A DNA stretch of 64,000 nt from positions 884,001-948,000 of the forward strand of contig WPIO01000128.1 in assembly GCA_009760855.2 (NCBI GenBank). Direction: 5' to 3'. A program made the translations under genes and the position numbers. Of the stretch, positions 58,591-64,000 are shown in pieces; the stretch's first letter is position 1, and every line of letters begins with the position of its first letter. The stretch comes from Cristatella mucedo (taxonomy: Eukaryota > Bryozoa > Phylactolaemata > Cristatellidae). Below the pieces are notes generated by a model. The model was given only the letters and a program-made list of their open reading frames with translations, had not been told where the DNA came from and made no database searches.

Positions 58591-59970
58591 TTCATGCGGC
58601 CAACATCACACTATTCACAATATCAAACGTTTCACGCCCACATTAAATAATTTGCCACAATATTCTGATTTGGCCACATTGTTCCCAAACATAACCAGCT
58701 GCTAAGACATTAGGCAACAGGCTCATTATTACAATTAACTACAAATAAGTTGGTCATCGATCCTGCCTGATCATCGAATACACAGAGATTCTTAAAATAC
58801 CAAAAGATGTTGCTGGCTTAAAAGGTTATTTACTCCTGGAGACATTCGGGTGCTGTCAGTTGATTAAGCGACAGGTGGTGGCTGAAGACGTGATGTATAA
58901 CCTAGAGCTGTAATCAGTAGCCAAGCGTGTGCCTAGCCGGTCACTGATTTCAGCACCATGCCAATTGCCCTGGTGAGATTAAACACACTGGGACCTACGG
59001 CAGTGAGGGAAATGGGCACTGCACATCATGACAACTATTTGGACTACATAAACAGTAGAGGTCGCGATGTAACATGAGCCTGCTGAACGAAGTGGCCCCA
59101 ATGAAGGACCAAGGTGAAAGTAGTTAGTAAGCAGACAATGGATGTGCTCGTATCTGTGTCACAAGTGCTGTCAACTATTCGGGCTTATGGGGCTCCAGTC
59201 ACTTTCCATCGTACGTGTCACTCAACAGCAGAACTGCCAACGGCAAAACTTGGTTTTTTTTTACGTCAGCTGCTGAGCGCCATACCGAGGCTGAAGCCAT
59301 TATGGTAAGCCTGCAGTGTGTGCAGCCAAACTGGGACCGTGCCGGATTCTTTGAAGCCAGAACGAAGCACTAGCAAGGAATGATACTTATCTAAAGCGGC
59401 CAAGGCAAAGCAGGCGTATCGCCGGACCGACTTCGGCGATTCGCGCCGAACTTCGGGCGATGACGTTCGCACCAAGTTCGGCCTTTCTGACCGACAAGTC
59501 GCACTCTTCAGACGCCTCGTCGCACGCGCGCTGCTCGAAAACCGCGTTCCAGCGGAGTTCGCTGGCGCAGCCTTCTGCGTCCGATTCATACAACTAAAGC
59601 GCTACACTTTTAGCCAACTAGGCAATCCATTAACTTAGGCAAAACTCGTTGAACATCAACCGCTACTGCTGATTGCACTTTGCCTACACTCTAGCACGAG
59701 TAAAACTCAGCGCTCTGCGATTCGCCTCAAACCACAAAGAGTCGTTTAAAGCTCACTCTCCAGCCTCCCATCTCTCCACTACTCTACTCTGCTCTTCCCG
59801 CACTCCACCCCTTGCATTCCCTCGTGCTGCTTACGATCGACTGCAAACAGGCGAAGCCGTGAACCGGCGGCGACAGGTGACTGTCGACGCGGCCAGTCGG
59901 GCCGGAAGATAGGCGGGAAGCCCCCCCCCCCCCTGCGCACTCTCGCGTACCAGCGCAGCGTGAAAGTCAA

Positions 59971-60035
59971 GCATCGCCGCCGCCGCCGCCTCCGCGAAAT
60001 GCTAAGCACGCATGCGGCGGCGGCGGCGGCGGCGA
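59971..60035. repeat. (GCC)n / (GGC)n inverted pair
   Basis: cgccgccgccgccgcctccg followed 25-30 bases later by gcggcggcggcggcggcgag. Can pair as a GC hairpin. Confidence 0.85.
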
Positions 60036-60758
60036 GGAAGCCGCCCCAGCGGCTGCTGTTCGCCGGGGAAGGGGAGGGAGTAGGGCCGACGCAAGCGGCC
60101 GCTAGCGAGCGGCCGCTGCAGCTGGAGAGACTAACAGCTAGCGACCGCGACAGCGATAAAGAGCGCGCTTCGCGCGAGCGCCTACCGCGTCGTTCGAGGC
60201 TAGTACGACCAGTCAGCGGTCAGTGTCCACCTGGGCAGGCGACGGCGAGCTGGCGGCAGCGGTCGCGAGGCGTTCGGCTTCGAAGCGGAGCAAGCAACGC
60301 CCCCGTGCGGACCTGGGCGGTGGCTCATGCGGGGAGGGCGGCACGGCTGCTAACGCTTATGCCCCTAAGCTATCTTTTCGCTTTACCACAACTCGCGTAT
60401 CATCTTGTGAATAAATATCGACTTTCTCAGCTATTTTTCGCATAAGATCCGGTGCATAATGCGGCTTGGAAAACACGTGGTGCAACTCCGAGAGGTGTGG
60501 CCGGATTCTTATGCTAAGCAATCAGCTAGCGCCGGCCGTTTCAGCTTTGTCTGAACTTGTGTAGTTTATTGCTCTCTCAGCAGCACGCACGCGACAACAC
60601 GCCGAACGCCGAAGCGGACTCGCAGAGACGTGCATTTTTCGCGGGCGCCCGCAGCGCTCCCGAACGCAGCCGCGCCTGCACTCCGCTGGCGTTCGAACCA
60701 CCCTGCATCAGTTGGCTGCGACTCGCCCTCACAAACCATTTTCCGTGAGCTGGCGTGA

Positions 60759-60850
60759 CCCATAAACCAGAGCCGGAGCCGTAAACTCCGCTGAGCCATA
60801 AACACGGCTTGGCCATAAACTAGTCTCGGCGAGAGCACGACCATAAACGC
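60759..60850. promoter_or_regulatory. Cluster of CCATAAAC motifs (TTTATGG)
   Basis: Exact CCATAAAC at 60760, 60796, 60813 and 60841, plus CCGTAAAC at 60779. Spacing of 17-19 bases for the first four suggests a degenerate tandem repeat. TTTATGG is a known posterior-Hox/Cdx type core; binding here is inference. Confidence 0.5.
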
Positions 60851-61394
60851 CACCAGCCCGCGGGCTGATAGCACGGCAATAAAACAATAACAGTTTTTTA
60901 AGAAAGCTGGCTTTGCAAGCCTCGATGTTCTTAATTACTGTACTAAATTGATTGCAAGGAGTGAGAGCAGTTTTTTTTCATCCTCCGATCCTTGCCAGGG
61001 TAAAAGGAACCTCGTATAACTTGTGGAAAACCTCCCGCAGAGTGTGTATACTGTAGTTGTAAAGTAGTAAATTCAAAGTCACCCTTGCAATATCTTACAG
61101 CAGTCCGCTCGCAAACATTCGTGTAACTAAATGCAGTGCTGGTCAGAGCAGTGGCAGAGCCAGGAGGAATTTCAGCGAGCGGCGAGCGTTGCCGACGATG
61201 CGGCAATCGCATGTCTCGCGTTGGGTCCGCGAGCAGCGGCTACGTATAGATTAAAAGTGTTTGTTGATCTCACCATTAGTTCGCCATGGCTGCCGCTTCC
61301 TGCTCAACATATTATTTACAACTGTAATAACATTACACTTGCATTGCATATTACCAAAAACCATATTGAGTAAGTTGACACCGTGCAAGTGACC

Positions 61395-61600
61395 AGTAAC
61401 CATGCGATCGTGCTTCCTGTACAGTATATGTAAAGTGCCAAAGAGATAAAGCTTTCCGAGGGCACCATACTAGTATCTTATTTTTATTATAGCTCTCTTG
61501 GAGGCCTAAATGTCTTTCTAGGCATTTAACATACACTGCAACGGAAGCACATCGAGATGGTTGTCAATGACGTGCACAAAGTCAGCTCGGATAAGGACGC
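61395..61600. mobile_element. Two L2 tails tail-to-tail
   Basis: Plus tail (gatcgtgcttcctgtacagt, agataaagctttccgagggc, ttattttta) meets a minus tail (tctcttggaggcctaaatgt, taggcatttaacatacactg) at about 61495. 60881-61394 shows no feature. Confidence 0.65.
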
Positions 61601-61689
61601 AAAGGTCACTTCATTCGGACTCAAAAATGCTGCAAGTGGTAGATGGGTTTTTAGCTTGTGTTTAAATGGCGTCAATGCATCTCCGTGTA

Positions 61690-62640
61690 TAACCATACAA
61701 AGCCAAAAAGATTATGTGGATGCTAAGCGCGCCTAAAGACCAAGCGGCTTTCGGTTCGCATACGGTAGCATGCAGACTTCATCCCGGGCAACAAAGAGAA
61801 GGTGGAAAACCAACCGAGTCGGGAGGGCAGTCGAGGAAGTGAGTAAAGTGGAACTAGTAGCTCGGGACGGCTGGAAAAAAAATGTGGCAGCATGAGAGTA
61901 GTTTTCTTTACGTAATAGTGGTTAAATTACGTTTGTGTCATGGTGTATGACCTGCAGGGCAAAGCTTCTGTCGCCAGCGGTCTTTAAGCGTATGAACAGA
62001 ATAATATAGTTCATTTGCATAGCGCCCCAAGATAGCTTAATCTCTATTCCGGCGCTTCACAAATACCACGGGGCGTGAGCCCACGACTTCAGCCCAGACC
62101 TTTGTCGGGGAGAGAGCACCTTGACCGCTGGACCAAACCAGCTTTTCCAAAGTTGACTTGAAGGCACGGGGAAAGCTGAAACAGTGCAGCAGTTCAGCTA
62201 CGTTAGAAAGGGTAAAGCCGTGGCAGGCATAGTGGGTCAGCATAAGAACTTTACCCGGCATCCGTCGATAGACCGGAATCAATCGAAGCTCATCCAGCAC
62301 TGGAAACATGTGGCTGACCATCTGGGATTTATCAACGAGCGTTGCAGCTACATCCATCACCGGCTGCAGAAGCCCGATTGCTGCTTTCGGTAGCCCGGCC
62401 GAAAATGGAATCGGAGTAATCTAGCCGAGATAGGACTTGGGAGCCAGTTACATTCTTTTGCAAGACATCGTGGTAGACCATCCCTAATATTAGGTAGTGA
62501 TCGTGCGTGATGGCTAGCTGTAGACGCAGTTTCCTTTTTTAAACTTTAAAACTAAAGGCAGCTGTCAAAGACGGCACTCCAATTCCGAGCACACGGTGAC
62601 GGTCGCACATCAACATTTCCTAATGTAAGAGCAAAGTTTT
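61690..62640 (-). mobile_element. LINE family B copy, with SINE-1 insertion
   Basis: Reverse copy from agccaaaaagattatgtgga through gcggctttcggttcgcatac to gagcacacggtgacggtcgc. Coding remnant on the minus strand (PVLDELRLIPVYRRMPGKVL). Interrupted by SINE-1 at about 62005-62145. Confidence 0.8.
62005..62145 (-). mobile_element. SINE-1 copy inside LINE B
   Basis: ttcatttgcatagcgcccca, taatctctattccggcgctt, gggcgtgagcccacgacttc, gagcaccttgaccgctggac. 62641-63340 holds only a small cagtttagtt repeat (62815-62865). Confidence 0.85.
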
Positions 62641-63344
62641 GATGTGCATGTGGTAGGAGAGTGTGCCTAAAATAAAATCAGGACACTGCTACATTTCTGA
62701 AGGGTTAAAGTTCGGTTCACCCACAGTATAAACAATACCACCAAAAGAACAACGCGTTGGCGGTAAAGCAGAAAAAGGAGTGCATACAAATGAAAAAAAT
62801 ACTCCAGTATTTTTTCAGTTTAGTTTAGTTCAGTTTAGTTTAGTTATTTTTCAGTTTAGTTGTCCAGAAAGCATTTCGTTTTATGTTTGAGGCTCCGGCC
62901 TTTTTAAAGGCCAGTCTCCTATCTTCTCCAAAGAAGCATCGACATAAATAATTGTTCAGGTATCTAGGTAATCAGCAAGAAGCAGACGCTCCCAAAATTA
63001 TATACCTGCGAATACCTTCGGATACCTGCTGGTTCATCGGGTGCTGCATGTTTAGCTTGCTGCCATGAAGTCGTTTGGCTTAACCGAATATTGCTTAGCT
63101 GCACAGTGGAAAGGCAGCATGATATGGCTGCCTGTATCCTTTCGGTAGATACAACTAGCTCCTCAAGCTAAATACCCCTACGTGCCAGGAGCTGGCAGAC
63201 AACGCTGAATTTGCTCCGGCAGATATGCCCTGTACCTGCTCCGGTTCGTATATGATTTGACACTAGACGTAAGAGGGAGCGAGCCTGGTGAGACGCCTGA
63301 ATCTGGCCGCACCGAGCCGGCGACGGCCTTGGCTCCGTGGATGG

Positions 63345-63345
<1 letters not shown>

Positions 63346-63423
<78 letters not shown>

Positions 63424-63425
63424 CG
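63346..63425. repeat. (CT)n microsatellite
   Basis: Uninterrupted ctctct of about 75 bases, then ccccgtctctccccatctct. Confidence 0.95.
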
Positions 63426-63522
63426 TCTCTCCCCATCTCTCTACCCCCTCTCTGTCTCTCCCTGAACTGGTCTCTTCAGCTCCTTTCGCACGATTCCGGC
63501 CGGCCTGTTTCCCGCGTCTCAC

Positions 63523-63884
63523 GTGCAGGAGCTCGAAATGTGTCACGATGTGTCCTTCTTTCTTGCTGCACCCGTCGGTGAGCGACCCTTTGGGCACGAC
63601 TCCGAGGTAGCCTGGGCAGGATAAGTTGCTGCTCCGCGTGCCTCCTGCGAACACGGCTTCGCCTTCACCTCCATCGACGAGTTCCGTAACGAGACCAGGT
63701 TTCAACTCATCAAGAAGGACGGGAAAATGTTGAATAAAATAAATCACTTAGCAGATCTAGCGAACAATGCGATTTCGATTTCCCCGTGACCGAGATGAAC
63801 AGCTTGCTCACCGTCCTGCAGCGATTTCGCAGCCGTGCGGGCAACAACTATAACAAGCGGCGGAGCCCGCGGACGAAGCAGCAT
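63523..63884 (-). CDS. Possible two-exon gene 5' end, unknown product
   Basis: Exon a is 63812-63884: it starts MLLRPRAPPLVIVVARTAAK with G at -3, and ends GACG|GTGAGC. Exon b is 63523-63746: acceptor ctgctaag|TGATTT (poor pyrimidine tract), donor CAC|GTGAGA. The phases join and give a reading through FPVLLDELKPGLVTELVDGG and HIVTHFELLH. The hydrophobic, Arg-rich N-terminus could be a targeting or signal sequence. The region is GC-rich and open in several frames, including on the plus strand, so this is weak. I do not recognise the family. Confidence 0.25.
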
Positions 63885-64000
63885 AGCTGCTGGATAGTGG
63901 GGAAACGAGGGAATTGCCCTGATTATATTGCACACACGAGTTCATGAACTTTCTTTTTCATACATTACCTTTCAATGCAAACGCCTAGCGCTCATTTTGC

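Larger units (their letters stand above)
59380..60880. promoter_or_regulatory. GC- and CpG-rich block, candidate CpG island/promoter
   Basis: Sharp shift from AT-rich flanks to dense CG (ttcgcgcgagcgcctaccgc, gcggccgctagcgagcggcc). Frames stay open on both strands because stops are rare, so the 161-codon plus frame at 59960 is not called as a gene. It lies about 5 kb upstream of RabGAP exon 1 (minus) and could hold its transcription start, or that of an unseen plus-strand gene. Confidence 0.5.

Noticed and set aside
59960-60445. 161-codon plus-strand frame rich in Arg and Ala
   Set aside because: It lies in the GC-rich block where stop codons are rare; frames are open on both strands, and it includes (GCC)n translation. 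No domain seen.

Overview
The window looks like nuclear DNA of a non-vertebrate metazoan. One intron-rich gene is spread over tens of kilobases and interrupted by L2/CR1-type LINEs, tRNA-derived SINEs, DNA-transposon remnants and long microsatellites. There is no operon-like layout and no rRNA, CRISPR or prophage signal. The species cannot be named from this sequence.

The main gene is on the minus strand. I joined twelve exons by hand from 54604 down to 18311 (1,479 nt, 493 codons, every junction phase-compatible) into a RabGAP of the USP6NL/RN-tre type with a TBC domain. The TBC domain is complete across exons 5-11, with the arginine finger (I189-x-x-D-x-x-R195) and glutamine finger (Y230-C-Q232) both present. 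A possible last exon with a stop codon lies at 9648-9827, which would give 552 aa. Introns run from 97 bp to about 8 kb and hold most of the repeats.

Further down the same strand, two exons (4378-4582 and 2048-2374) together encode a full-length CARD (caspase recruitment domain). Exon 12 of the RabGAP cannot be spliced straight into them because TAA would be the first codon, so a separate CARD gene is the simpler reading. A linking exon is not excluded. A weaker two-exon candidate of unknown identity is at 63523-63884, minus strand.

Repeats by region: 0-9 kb holds L2 tails, SINEs, a 29-bp minisatellite and the CARD exons. 9-19 kb holds LINE family B (ATTAC-tailed), L2 copies and a 78-bp-arm palindrome around an AT core. 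19-31 kb holds family B, an unknown repeat present twice, a TIR element at 27.2 kb and SINE-2 copies. 31-38 kb holds the longest L2 (EN plus RT, frameshifted) and a SPIN-like hAT element split by a younger L2. 38-54 kb is mostly intron with SINE fragments and long CA and CT tracts. 59.4-60.9 kb is a GC- and CpG-rich block with a cluster of CCATAAAC motifs, the best promoter or CpG-island candidate. 61-63 kb again holds family B, SINE and L2 tails.

All exon joins are manual inference from reading frame, splice sites and family knowledge. No alignment was run.
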